From Lactiplantibacillus mudanjiangensis (GTDB lineage Bacteria > Bacillota > Bacilli > Lactobacillales > Lactobacillaceae), in assembly GCF_005405385.1 (NCBI RefSeq), contig NZ_BJDY01000007.1:248001-312000 (forward strand): a DNA stretch of 64,000 nt, read 5' to 3'. This document shows positions 1-8,216 of the stretch, piece after piece. Numbering within the stretch: the first letter of the stretch is position 1; each line of letters starts with the position of its first letter. The translations under genes were made by a program, and so were the position numbers. The notes under the pieces were generated by a model, which was not told the origin of the DNA, did no database searches, and saw only the letters and a list, made by a program, of their open reading frames with translations.

Positions 1-655
1 TCGTTTGCTCACCGATTTTATTGGCTTTAAATAAGAACGTCCCCGTACTATTCATCGTCGCGCCAATAACCTGATCATCGACTTTTTTAGTTACTGGCAT
101 ACTTTCGCCAGTAACCATCGATTCATCAATACTTGAACTGCCTTTGATAATCACGCCATCAACCGGAATCTTTTGACCAGGTTTCACCCGAATCACATCA
201 TTTAACGCGACTTCGGTGATTGGCATCTTAACAAACTGATCATCACGTAATACTTCGGCATCTTTTGCCTGTAAATTGACGAGTTTTTCTACTGCGTTAG
301 ACGCATTGTGGCGCATTCGTTCTTCAAAAACTTGACCTAGTAACACAAACGTCGTGACTAATGCCGCACTTTCGAAAAATACCGGCTGATCAGTCATCAT
401 GGCGTAGAGGCTGTACACGTAGGCCGTAACGGTTCCAATCGCCACCAACGTATCCATGTTCGCATGGTGCTTTTTAAAGGCCGCCCAAGCGCTTTGGATA
501 AATGGTCCCGCGGCGACTAACATGACGATAGTTGTTAAAACAAGTTGCGTCCAATCGCCACCTGGTAACATGATTCCAAAAGGCATCAACACCATATTCG
601 CTAACAATGGTAGGGAGAAAATCAACGCAATCCAAAACCGCTTGGTAATGCTCAT
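1..655 (-). CDS. copB: Copper-translocating P-type ATPase, N-terminal part (cut by window start)
   Basis: Membrane P1B-type ATPase, probably exporting copper. The 218 codons present begin at an ATG at 655 and stay open to the window edge. Visible parts are the first membrane helices, an MDTLVAIGT stretch typical of heavy-metal ATPases, and the actuator domain with the TGES loop (VTGESMPV). There is no N-terminal CxxC metal-binding domain before the first helix, which fits CopB rather than CopA types. The CPx/CPH helix and the DKTGT phosphorylation site lie outside the window, so metal specificity is inferred from the context. The start overlaps the stop of the upstream cupredoxin gene by one base (TAATG), implying translational coupling. 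Confidence 0.85.
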   Translation of the reverse strand, partial: MSITKRFWIALIFSLPLLANMVLMPFGIMLPGGDWTQLVLTTIVMLVAAGPFIQSAWAAFKKHHANMDTLVAIGTVTAYVYSLYAMMTDQPVFFESAALVTTFVLLGQVFEERMRHNASNAVEKLVNLQAKDAEVLRDDQFVKMPITEVALNDVIRVKPGQKIPVDGVIIKGSSSIDESMVTGESMPVTKKVDDQVIGATMNSTGTFLFKANKIGEQT

Positions 656-1026
656 TACTCAATCACCACTTTCCCATGAAACATATCCATGCCACAAGCC
701 CATTGGTATTCACCCGGCTTACTCGTATCGATCGTCACGGATTGCACTTGATTCTTAGGCAATTCTTGGTTAATCCCAAAGTCACTAAAGACGACATGAT
801 CCAAACAACTTGATGCGTCTGTACGCGTAAAGTTCAAGACCGCTGGGACCCCTTGCTTTAAGACTACCTTCTCCGGTGAATAACCGCCACTCACTTCAAT
901 ATCCACACTTTGTTGATCATTAGTCATCGCGGCAGCAGCTGTTTCAGTCGTATGCTTGCCAAAGAACCACCATAAAATAAACCCAATCAAAACCAAGCCA
1001 ATTCCCAATACGATTAATTTAATCAT
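655..1026 (-). CDS. Membrane-anchored cupredoxin-domain protein
   Basis: Probable extracellular or membrane-surface copper-binding protein of about 123 aa. Residues 1-23 form one hydrophobic anchor, followed by a short linker and a cupredoxin-like beta domain. Possible copper ligands are the Cys-Leu-Asp-His (SSCLDHVVF) and the C-terminal CGMDMFHG motif. The ATG at 1026 is preferred because AGAGAGG lies 10 bases upstream; a TTG three codons earlier would overlap that site. It is the first gene of an operon with the CopB-type ATPase, so it may hand copper to the exporter or sequester it outside; that role is inferred. Confidence 0.8.
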   Translation of the reverse strand: MIKLIVLGIGLVLIGFILWWFFGKHTTETAAAAMTNDQQSVDIEVSGGYSPEKVVLKQGVPAVLNFTRTDASSCLDHVVFSDFGINQELPKNQVQSVTIDTSKPGEYQWACGMDMFHGKVVIE

Positions 1027-1063
1027 TACAGTCAATCCTCTCTTAATGCCAATTATTTAAGAT

Positions 1064-1115
1064 TACGTTTGTAAACCACAAAATACAGTTTACCCGTATC
1101 GTTTACAAATGTCAA
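1064..1115 (-). promoter_or_regulatory. Copper operon promoter with two copY-type boxes
   Basis: On the minus strand TTGACA (1110-1115) and TAAACT (1087-1092) are separated by 17 bp. A box reading GACATTTGTA (1104-1113) overlaps the -35 and a second, TACAAACGTA (1064-1073), lies just past the -10. Each differs by one base from the CopY consensus TACAnnTGTA. No copY gene is in the window, so the repressor would have to be encoded elsewhere. Confidence 0.6.
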
Positions 1116-1165
1116 CGATGAAATTTTGATTTTGGGGCTAAGGGTTGAATAAAAGTAACTCACAG

Positions 1166-1486
1166 CTTGCTGCCTACCGTTCGTCCACCTTGAGCCGGAA
1201 CGCTGTGGGCGGACCGGCTCAGCCAAAAAGCGGTCTGAATCGTCGTTTTGAACCACCAAGCCCGTGTTTCAAAAGCGCCAATCTCTAAGCGATAAATCGC
1301 TAAGAGATTCCCACGGCTGGGCTCAATGTGAACTCACTCTCGGTTATGATAGTTACTAGATTGATTAATTTCACGATATAGCCGGAGCCAACCAGTGATG
1401 GCGCCGGCCGTGAAAACATCGTAAGCCCGTACTTTGGCTGGAGTCGGTCCCACAGCCGGCAGAATCACTGGCTGGCGTAGGTAACC
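1166..1486 (+). repeat. Dispersed structured intergenic repeat, copy A
   Basis: One of five related elements. This copy keeps the whole left half (hairpin GAGCCGG...CCGGCTC, the CTCTAAGCGAT/ATCGCTAAGAG hairpin, and the gagtgag-like centre) but lacks part of the right half, including the second arm of hairpin P1. Ends resemble imperfect terminal inverted repeats (see copy B). It lies between the MFS gene and the copper promoter. Two small open frames cross it but look incidental. The rest of the 1027-1590 gap holds only the copper promoter. Confidence 0.85.
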
Positions 1487-1590
1487 AATTAATATTAACA
1501 AGGCTTCCACACTATATTTATGTTTCAATCATTAGTTTACCAAAAATTCCCATGACACCACTTCATGCCATGAGGACCAATTAACTAATT

Positions 1591-2781
1591 TTAATTTTGT
1601 GCTGCAGTGACTAACTTCTTCTGGAAGTTAACCAGAATACACCCAATACCTAGGATCAACGCGATAATCCCACTTACAGAGAACACATTTAATCCCATGC
1701 CTTGTACAGCTGAGGTCAACGGATTGATGATAAACGGACTAACCACTCCACCAATAGAGTAGATCGCTACATAAACACCTAACGCCATTGAAACACTATT
1801 CTTACCGACCGCAATTGAGATTAAATATGGGAATTGCCCCATTGCAATACTCATCGCTGCCCCGACAAAGAAACTACCGACAAATGCTAATAGTAAGGAA
1901 TGTCCGAAACCAACTAATAAGTAAGAGAGACCATATAAAATAAACGAAATTGAAATCGACGTATATTTAAATTTCTTCCCAATGATACCAACAATCAAGC
2001 CGCACAACATCCCACCAATAAGTGAAATGGTCGACGTTAAGGCCGCTTGAGACGTTGCCCCTAACTTTTCCTCTACAACAAATAATGAAATATTGTTGTT
2101 CAATACGTTGTTTAAGAGCATGACGCAAAAGCCCCAAAACGCACAGTAGAAGACGTATTTGTTTAATTGAATCTTGCCGCCTTGATTGTCATCATCTGGG
2201 TTAACTTTTTCTGGATGCCAAGGCACTAACGCTAAAGTCACCACTAAGATTAACAAAGTAAAAATGTAAATCCAATAGTTATTCACCCAAGTGTTAGTCG
2301 CAGCTAATTGACCACCACCCATGATGAAGATGATCCCCCCGATATTGGTAAACGTTGTCGTTAAGCCCATCGTGGACTGCCGTTCCTTTTCAGGTAGCAT
2401 TTGTGAAATCAAAACTTGTGACAAGTTGGTACAGGCCCCTTGTCCGAGTCCAACTAGGCAAGAGCAAAACAGCAAAAACATAAAGCTCGTATGGAACGCT
2501 AGCGGCATGAACCCACCAATCACCACGAGGATGATGGCGCTGATTGTCAACGTTTTAAGGTTGATTTTGCTAGCTGTTAATTTCCCAATAATCAATCCTG
2601 CAATCATCATGAACAAGTTCGGTAACGAGGTTAACATTTGAACGCTCGTGTTACTTAAGGCAAATGTTTTGGCAATGGCCGCATACGATGGCGTGATCGC
2701 CAACGCTGCCATGCCCATCGAACTGACTGCTAAAACCCCAATTCGCGTCTTCGAAACATAAGCTTGACTGGGTACTTCCAT
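1591..2781 (-). CDS. MFS transporter
   Basis: Twelve-helix major facilitator of 396 aa, acting in the cytoplasmic membrane; substrate unknown. It shows repeated long hydrophobic segments, a hydrophilic loop in the middle (around HPEKVNPDDDNQGG) between helices 6 and 7, and the N-terminal half ending in an EKERQSTMGL loop typical of the family. AAAGGGGG stands 8 bases before the ATG. It starts 20 bp after the FAD-reductase gene on the same strand, so both are likely one transcript, suggesting that it moves the substrate or product of that reductase. Confidence 0.85.
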   Translation of the reverse strand: MEVPSQAYVSKTRIGVLAVSSMGMAALAITPSYAAIAKTFALSNTSVQMLTSLPNLFMMIAGLIIGKLTASKINLKTLTISAIILVVIGGFMPLAFHTSFMFLLFCSCLVGLGQGACTNLSQVLISQMLPEKERQSTMGLTTTFTNIGGIIFIMGGGQLAATNTWVNNYWIYIFTLLILVVTLALVPWHPEKVNPDDDNQGGKIQLNKYVFYCAFWGFCVMLLNNVLNNNISLFVVEEKLGATSQAALTSTISLIGGMLCGLIVGIIGKKFKYTSISISFILYGLSYLLVGFGHSLLLAFVGSFFVGAAMSIAMGQFPYLISIAVGKNSVSMALGVYVAIYSIGGVVSPFIINPLTSAVQGMGLNVFSVSGIIALILGIGCILVNFQKKLVTAAQN

Positions 2782-2801
2782 GCTGATGACCCCCTTTCAA
2801 C

Positions 2802-4307
2802 CTACCGTTGTGTTGTCATGGCCTGCTGAACATATTCAGCGGCACTAGTCCCCGCGATTCGCCCAGACGTCCACGTAAAACCAGAGGCTAACCCTTCATA
2901 GGCTGGATAACTGTGACCTTCATAATAACCACCGGCATTGGCACCACCGGTATAAAGCCCAGGAATTGGCACAAAGTTATCGTCTAAGACGGCTAAGTTT
3001 TCATCGACTCGAACACCACCAACGGTCCCTAGGTAAGCGGCCTGGCTGATAAAGGCATAGAATGGCCCTTGTTCAACTGAATAAGCCAATGATTTCGTTG
3101 ACTTACTGAATTCTTGATCATCTTTAGCGCTGACCGCTTCGTTATAAGTCGCCACAGTTTTAGCCAATGCAGCTGAGTCTAAACCAGCATGGTCAGCTAA
3201 TTCGGCTAAAGTAGCGCCTTTATATGCGGTCTCACCTTTGATAGCTTCTTCGGCTAACTTGGTAAAGTCACCACGACCAGTTGCAGCACCAGGACCAGCT
3301 TGAGACACTTCTTCGACATTTTGATCGGCCGTAAAGGTATCTAAAGTCGCTTGATCAACGACAAATAAGTATTTGCCACCTTGTGACCACGCGGCATTCG
3401 CCCATTCAACGGTATCGTAAACCACGTCTTCATTGGCGAAACGCTTGCCCTTCATATTAACCCACAGCTGTGGCGTCAATAATAATTGCGTCAAGGCATT
3501 AGATGAAAAACCCGCCAAATGTTGGTTAGAGGTCTTTTGGGTCACTTTGGATTTGGCTAGTTGGGCCGCGTGAATCAACGCATGACTATCAATATCCGTT
3601 GCGCCGGCCTTGACCATCGCTGCCATCCCTTCACCATTGTTCGGCACCCCAAGTGTCCGTAAGTTCGGCGTATGCATCGTCTTAGCAACCTTTTTCGCAT
3701 CACCACCATAACCACCAGTTGCGACCACCACAGCTTTGGCATTGATCGTTAACGTCTTGCCATCAGCGGTTGTCGCGGTAACGCCAGCGACCTTACCATC
3801 AGTCGTGATTAAATCCGTCATCGTCGTCTCAAATTGGAATTTAACCCCAGCTTGTTCTAATGTTTGTTGAATGCGTTGATAACTGTCATCTTTATGTTGA
3901 TACATGTGATAAGAGCCACCACGATAAGGATTGTCACGATGCGCAAACTGAGTGGTATTCGTGGTTGGGTTGAGCTTAATTTCCATGCCCATTTTTTCCA
4001 ACCAAGCCAACGTATCGGCCGAACGATTCACAATGCGAGATAATAACACCCCGTTAGATAAATAGTGATTGTAGCTCGCTAATTCATTAATCGCTTCTTT
4101 AGTCGATAATTGCATGCCCGCGGCTTGTTGTTCTTTGGAATTAATTGCGAAAAAGCCACTGGAAATTTTCGTATTGCCACCAATTTGTGGTTGCTTTTCA
4201 ATGACTAAAACCTGTAACCCTTTTTCAGCCGCTGCATAAGCTGCTGCTAAGCCGGTACCGCCAGTCCCAGCTACTAAAACATCCGTATTCATCGTTGTAT
4301 TCGTCAT
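2802..4307 (-). CDS. FAD-dependent reductase of the fumarate reductase/flavocytochrome c family, substrate probably not fumarate
   Basis: Soluble 501-aa flavoprotein. Residues 8-35 hold the FAD-binding GTGGTGLAAA Rossmann motif and GGNTKISSG follows around 43-51. There is no signal peptide and no haem or FMN domain. In Shewanella Fcc3 the substrate is held by Arg402 (TTRD), His504 and Arg544 (GANR); here the aligned stretches read VVYD (Tyr297), AAYLGTVGG and GGANAGGYYEG, so these residues are gone. The family reduces activated C=C bonds; a substrate without a carboxylate, for example a vinylphenol as for VprA of L. plantarum, is a guess that fits. AAGGAG precedes the ATG. Co-transcribed with the MFS gene, divergent from an AraC regulator. 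Confidence 0.8.
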   Translation of the reverse strand: MTNTTMNTDVLVAGTGGTGLAAAYAAAEKGLQVLVIEKQPQIGGNTKISSGFFAINSKEQQAAGMQLSTKEAINELASYNHYLSNGVLLSRIVNRSADTLAWLEKMGMEIKLNPTTNTTQFAHRDNPYRGGSYHMYQHKDDSYQRIQQTLEQAGVKFQFETTMTDLITTDGKVAGVTATTADGKTLTINAKAVVVATGGYGGDAKKVAKTMHTPNLRTLGVPNNGEGMAAMVKAGATDIDSHALIHAAQLAKSKVTQKTSNQHLAGFSSNALTQLLLTPQLWVNMKGKRFANEDVVYDTVEWANAAWSQGGKYLFVVDQATLDTFTADQNVEEVSQAGPGAATGRGDFTKLAEEAIKGETAYKGATLAELADHAGLDSAALAKTVATYNEAVSAKDDQEFSKSTKSLAYSVEQGPFYAFISQAAYLGTVGGVRVDENLAVLDDNFVPIPGLYTGGANAGGYYEGHSYPAYEGLASGFTWTSGRIAGTSAAEYVQQAMTTQR

Positions 4308-4430
4308 TCTTGCTCACTCCTTAACTTAATTTACGAGTTTAGTATACGGCTAAGAAATGCCCAAGTAGATAGTGTATAATATCTTTATTACTACGGAAAT
4401 GTATCTTTACAGAAAATAGAAGGTGCTTTT

Positions 4431-5342
4431 TTGGCAAAAACAATCACCATTACTACTGAATTGATTTTGGAAACGACTGATTTTGATGAAACAAATCAGC
4501 CGCTTAGTCCCGAAACTGAAAGCAATAGTAAATGTTTTCACATTCGATTAATTGAAAGTTTAACGACTTGCGAGCTCTTTTTGAGCGGTCATTATGTCTC
4601 ACTATCACCATTTGATGTCATTATGTTGTCCTCTGACCAACCAGTAACCCTTAAAAACCTCACCGCTCCGGCACAATTACGGGTCTTTTCGGAATGCTTA
4701 CATGCGCCAACCCCCTTAAATATGGTCGTTGTCGGCGACAATCCCATGGTGCACGACTTAATGAATGCCGGTGAACATGAACCACACTATATCGTTTACC
4801 GTCATCTAACCGACCAACTCAAGCACCGCTACTTTGATTTACTCGCTGAAATTGAATGCCAAAACTTGCATGACGTCTTTTTAAGTTATCAACGTGAAAT
4901 GGCGGCAGGATTATTGCTAACCGAATTACTTCGCAACCACGAACAAACGATTTCAATTTCAGATTCCGACTTTCCCGGTACTGATTTGCACCACGCCAGT
5001 GCCGATACACAGTCTGGATTGATCTTTAACTACTTGGTTTTGCATAGTCAAAACGCCACCCTTCAAGGCACTGCCACCCACTTTGGCTACGATAAAAACT
5101 ACTTTTCGCGCCTCTGCCGCAAGTTATTCGATAAGAGTTTCACTGGTCAATTAGCCTTTATTCGCATCGAGCTGGCCAAACGAATGCTGGCGCTATCGAA
5201 TAAAACAATTGAAGAGATCGCTTTTGAACTAGGCTACAAAAATAGTAGTAGTTTTTTTGCCGTTTTCAAGCGTGACATGTCCATGACACCCAATGACTAT
5301 CGCGCCAGTCATGGTTACCGGCGGTCAGCTTCACACGATTAA
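4431..5342 (+). CDS. AraC-family transcriptional regulator
   Basis: DNA-binding regulator of 303 aa. The N-terminal 180 residues are a cupin-like sensor region, and the C-terminal 100 carry two helix-turn-helix motifs (ATHFGYDKNYFSRLCRKLF and IEEIAFELGYKNSSSFFAVFKR), typical of AraC/XylS proteins. It starts with TTG at 4431, supported by AAGGTG seven bases upstream; no ATG start is available. A TATAAT lies at 4375-4380. It is divergent from the reductase/MFS pair and probably controls it in response to the substrate. Confidence 0.85.
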   Translation: MAKTITITTELILETTDFDETNQPLSPETESNSKCFHIRLIESLTTCELFLSGHYVSLSPFDVIMLSSDQPVTLKNLTAPAQLRVFSECLHAPTPLNMVVVGDNPMVHDLMNAGEHEPHYIVYRHLTDQLKHRYFDLLAEIECQNLHDVFLSYQREMAAGLLLTELLRNHEQTISISDSDFPGTDLHHASADTQSGLIFNYLVLHSQNATLQGTATHFGYDKNYFSRLCRKLFDKSFTGQLAFIRIELAKRMLALSNKTIEEIAFELGYKNSSSFFAVFKRDMSMTPNDYRASHGYRRSASHD

Positions 5343-5373
5343 AAAAGGAATCCAAACGGTTAGATTCCTTTTA
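5343..5373 (+). terminator. Rho-independent terminator after the AraC gene
   Basis: AAAAGGAATC and GATTCCTTTT form a 10-bp stem with a T tail directly after the stop codon. Confidence 0.8.
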
Positions 5374-5424
5374 GTTACTACTAAAAATTGAAAAAATATG
5401 CTGATTGCTAAGCCATACTAAATT

Positions 5425-5831
5425 AGCCACCTACGCCAGTCAGTGATTCTGCCGGCTGTGGGGACCGGTTCCAGCCAAAAAACGGGCTTTCACCTCGCTT
5501 TTGAGCCAAGCTAAGACCGCTAGTCTCAAAAGTCGTCCACATCGTAAGCCCGGAAAACTCATCCGGACTTACGATGTTTTCACGGCCGGCGCCATCACTG
5601 GCTGACTCCGGCTATATAGCAAATACGAATCAATCTAGCAATCACCACCATAACCGAGAGTGAGCTCACATTGAGCCCAGCCGTGGGCGCTCTTTGCGAT
5701 TTATCGCTTAGAGCCTGGCGCTTTTGAAACACATGGGTTTAGTGGTTCAAAACGACGGTTCAGACCGCTCCTTGGCTGAACCGGTCCTTCCACAGCGTTC
5801 CGGCTCAATGTGGGCAAACGTCAGGTGGCAA
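5425..5831 (-). repeat. Dispersed structured intergenic repeat, copy B (most complete)
   Basis: About 407 bp, inverted relative to the other four. Both ends carry related sequence in opposite orientation: GCTGTGGGGACCGGTTCC followed by AGCCAAAA at one end, and on the other strand from the far end GCTGTGG then GGACCGG and AGCCAA, giving imperfect terminal inverted repeats of about 60 nt. Inside are hairpin P1 (5539-5553 with 5563-5577), hairpin P2 (CTTTTGAG arms) and the AGCGAT/ATCGCT hairpin. No transposase or clear target duplication is seen. Confidence 0.85.
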
Positions 5832-6158
5832 ACCACTACAAACTCGTCAATTAACACGGTCTTTAGCTGATCGTAAACCTTTTAAACTAATCTTAACCAG
5901 CTATTTCTTTCAAAATCAGCGTTTTTCCATTCACCCAACCTTTGTCTTGCCAAACCCCAGTCCCTGCTACAGTTCACACAGACTTCACTTGCCAGATTTA
6001 ACGCCTACTGTAACTTAACCGCCATCTTCGCCACGGTAGCTTAACATCCTTGAAATTGTTTTGTCATCTGACGGCGCTAAACTCGGGTCAATCGATTAAG
6101 CAAACTCGAGCTTAGCTAAAAACAACTATCTCTCTTAACAGAAATGGAGTTTATCAAT
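5832..6158 (+). other. Non-coding region upstream of the transglycosylase gene
   Basis: About 300 bases without a credible gene. It may include a long 5' leader; an imperfect inverted repeat (CTCGGGT...ACTCGAG) lies near 6083-6112. No clear promoter could be assigned. Confidence 0.4.
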
Positions 6159-6644
6159 TTGAAAAAATTCATGCGCACCATCTTAACAACCTCAGCTATC
6201 GCAACTGGATTAGTCGTTGTCAGTGGCGTCTCAGCTAATGCGGATACCACTACCGCACCTGCTCATCAAAGCAACACCAGTTATACTCAACCAACCCAAC
6301 ATTACGGTTACCAACAATTATCTACATCTAGCACTGGTTCAACGACTAGCGCCACTACCAGCACAAGCTCAACCACGAGTTCGTCAAGTTCATCGACTTA
6401 TACCGGGACTAACTTAAAGAGCTATGTGTTAAGTCAAATGGCATCGCGGACTGGCGTGTCTGAATCCACTTGGAATACGATTATTACCCGCGAATCCAAC
6501 TGGGAACCTTACGTTGTGAACAGTTCTAGTGGTGCTTATGGCTTATTCCAAAATATGCACATCAGCAGTGGGTCCGTTGAAACGCAAGTGGACGCTGCCG
6601 TTAGCCTCTATGAAGCACAAGGTTTAAGTGCTTGGGGCTACTAA
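6159..6644 (+). CDS. Secreted transglycosylase-like cell wall protein
   Basis: Secreted 161-aa protein. A signal peptide ([16 protein letters not shown]...) with a cleavage site near ANA-DT is followed by a Ser/Thr-rich linker (about residues 40-88) and a C-terminal domain with the [20 protein letters not shown] motif of small SLT-like transglycosylases, in which the first Glu is the likely catalytic acid. The protein ends in the SAWGY found in related Lactobacillus wall proteins. The TTG at 6159 is chosen because GGAG lies nine bases before it; the ATG at 6144 precedes that site and has none of its own. It probably trims peptidoglycan during growth. Confidence 0.8.
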   Translation: MKKFMRTILTTSAIATGLVVVSGVSANADTTTAPAHQSNTSYTQPTQHYGYQQLSTSSTGSTTSATTSTSSTTSSSSSSTYTGTNLKSYVLSQMASRTGVSESTWNTIITRESNWEPYVVNSSSGAYGLFQNMHISSGSVETQVDAAVSLYEAQGLSAWGY

Positions 6645-6680
6645 TCTAAATTTTTAATCTATTCCCCCCTAAAATAGACA

Positions 6681-6711
6681 AAAACACCGGCCAACTTGGT
6701 CGGTGTTTTTT
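6681..6711. terminator. Bidirectional terminator
   Basis: AAAACACCGGCC and GGTCGGTGTTTT pair around AACTT between two convergent genes, with T runs on both strands. Confidence 0.8.
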
Positions 6712-6715
6712 GTGT

Positions 6716-7195
6716 CTACGCTTGGGCATTGAATTCAGTGATCTGTTTTTCAGTAACCTGAACACTTTGATAGGCCGATTTTAAAAAGGTTGGATCAGCT
6801 TCAGAAAAGCCGGTCGAAAACGGTGTCTGTAAGAAAATATCCGCCATTTGCTTACCTAGATATGGTGTCACAATAATGCCACCCATGGCGAGAACATTGG
6901 CATTGTTAATTACTCGTGATAACCGTGCCGTTTCAATGCTTTCGCATAAGGCACTGTAGACACCTTGATATTTATTAGCGACAATATTAACGCCCATGCC
7001 AGTACCGCAGAAAATAAATCCACGGGTAAACTCACCGCTGGCAATGCGCTTACCAACCACGGCACTCACTTCAAAATAATCAACGTCATTAGTTGGCGTC
7101 ACATCTTCAACCTCAATTTGTTGCGCCAATAAATAGGCCTTAACGGCTTCTTTTAAGTCATAACCTAATGGATCGGCTCCCATAATTACTTTCAT
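6716..7195 (-). CDS. RpiB/LacA/LacB-family sugar-phosphate isomerase
   Basis: Cytoplasmic isomerase of 159 aa, family members of which interconvert aldose and ketose phosphates. It begins with MGADPLGYDLK, aligning with the phosphate-binding GSDHAGYELK of RpiB but with His replaced by Pro. It keeps the CGTGMGVNIVANK loop with the active-site Cys, and the SRVINNANVLAMGG segment. The His-to-Pro change and lack of a pentose or galactose operon leave the substrate open. GAGGAG lies 10 bases before the ATG. The promoter region contains a MerR-type operator, so the divergent MerR gene is the probable regulator. Confidence 0.75.
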   Translation of the reverse strand: MKVIMGADPLGYDLKEAVKAYLLAQQIEVEDVTPTNDVDYFEVSAVVGKRIASGEFTRGFIFCGTGMGVNIVANKYQGVYSALCESIETARLSRVINNANVLAMGGIIVTPYLGKQMADIFLQTPFSTGFSEADPTFLKSAYQSVQVTEKQITEFNAQA

Positions 7196-7253
7196 CTGTT
7201 AAAATCTCCTCTGTTTTTGTTAAAATTGTTTTCTGTATTTGTCGACGTTTATT

Positions 7254-7284
7254 ACTATAAAAGTTAGAGCTAGCTCTAAGTCAA
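7254..7284 (-). promoter_or_regulatory. MerR-type promoter of the isomerase gene
   Basis: On the minus strand TTGACT (7279-7284) and TATAGT (7254-7259) are 19 bp apart, and a perfect 16-bp palindrome, TTAGAGCTAGCTCTAA (7264-7279), fills the spacer. A 19-bp spacer with the operator between the boxes is the classic MerR activator arrangement. Confidence 0.75.
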
Positions 7285-7389
7285 GCTTTTCTCAAAACTT
7301 TTTTTATTGACGCCATTGTCAAAATAATTGCTTTCTGACTTAGTTCCCATTAGAGTTAGCGATAAAGTGAATTAAAGGAGTCATTAAAA

Positions 7390-7875
7390 ATGTTATATTC
7401 AATTGGTGAAGTCGCCAAAAAACTAGATATCAGTACGTATACACTTCGTTACTACGATAAAGAAGGGCTGTTACCCTTCGTGGATCGCAACGCGGCGGGT
7501 CGACGCGTTTTCAAAGATGAAGACTTCAACTACTTAGAAACCATTAGTTGCTTAAAGGAAGCTGGCCTCCCGGTTAAACAAATCGCCAGTTTTATTGAAC
7601 TATGCTTAGCTGGTGATCGGACTTTAGATGAACGCTACGACTTTTTATTGGAACAAGAAACCGATCTGGAAGCTAAAATGGCTAGCCTTCAACATACATT
7701 GGACTTCCTACGTTGGAAAAAATGGTATTACAAACGGGCACTGGCAGCGGGCACGGAAAGTGTCAATTGCTTGCCCGAAACTACCCTAACTGATCCAGCG
7801 GTTCGTGCAAAATTCGATCAACTCGTTGCTGATGGTGCTGATCCCAAACAGTTGGGTGAATTAGACCGCACCTAG
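7390..7875 (+). CDS. MerR-family transcriptional regulator
   Basis: DNA-binding regulator of 161 aa. Residues 1-70 are the winged helix-turn-helix (YSIGEVAKKLDISTYTLRYY) and the wing, followed by a coiled-coil dimer helix (about 75-120). The C-terminal tail carries a single Cys (SVNCLP) and no metal-binding cysteine pair, so a metal sensor is unlikely. The ATG follows AAAGGAG. It is divergent from the isomerase gene, whose promoter carries a 19-bp-spaced operator. Confidence 0.85.
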   Translation: MLYSIGEVAKKLDISTYTLRYYDKEGLLPFVDRNAAGRRVFKDEDFNYLETISCLKEAGLPVKQIASFIELCLAGDRTLDERYDFLLEQETDLEAKMASLQHTLDFLRWKKWYYKRALAAGTESVNCLPETTLTDPAVRAKFDQLVADGADPKQLGELDRT

Positions 7876-7921
7876 TTGAAAGTCATACTCGTTGATATGG
7901 TAACCGTCAAAAAAAGTTATG

Positions 7922-8150
7922 CTTGCCACCTGTCGTTCGCCCACATTGAGCCGGAACGCTGTGGGCGGACCGGCTCAGCCAAAAGGCGGTCTGAACCGTC
8001 GTTTTGAACCACTAAACCCGTGTTTCAAAAGCACCAAGCTCTAAGCGATAAATCGCTAAGAGCTTCCCACGGCTGGGCTCAATATGGACTCACTTTCGGT
8101 TATGTTAGTGATCTGAAACCAATTAACAAGTCCATGCTGGCGTAGGTGAC
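7922..8150 (+). repeat. Dispersed structured intergenic repeat, copy C
   Basis: Keeps the left half (GAGCCGG...CCGGCTC hairpin and an AGCGAT/ATCGCT hairpin) and only the last 15 bases of the right end (gctggcgtaggtgac); hairpins P1 and P2 are deleted. It lies between the MerR stop codon and that gene's first terminator. Confidence 0.85.
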
Positions 8151-8171
8151 TAATTTCTCATAATCCTAAAA

Positions 8172-8216
8172 CCACCTAAATTTGACCCTAGCCTGTCAAA
8201 TTTAGGTGGCTTTTTT
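8172..8216 (+). terminator. Terminator downstream of MerR gene and repeat C
   Basis: CCACCTAAATTTGAC and GTCAAATTTAGGTGG make a perfect 15-bp stem followed by CTTTTTT. It is about 300 bases after the MerR stop, so repeat C would sit in the transcript's 3' UTR. Confidence 0.85.

Noticed and set aside
1053-1528. Small open frames in repeat copy A (and similar ones at 46687-46878 in copy D)
   Set aside because: They run through the structured repeat, on mixed strands, with no binding site, and the other copies break the frames.
5425-5831. Insertion sequence
   Set aside because: No transposase frame and no clear target duplication; only end similarity and internal hairpins are seen.
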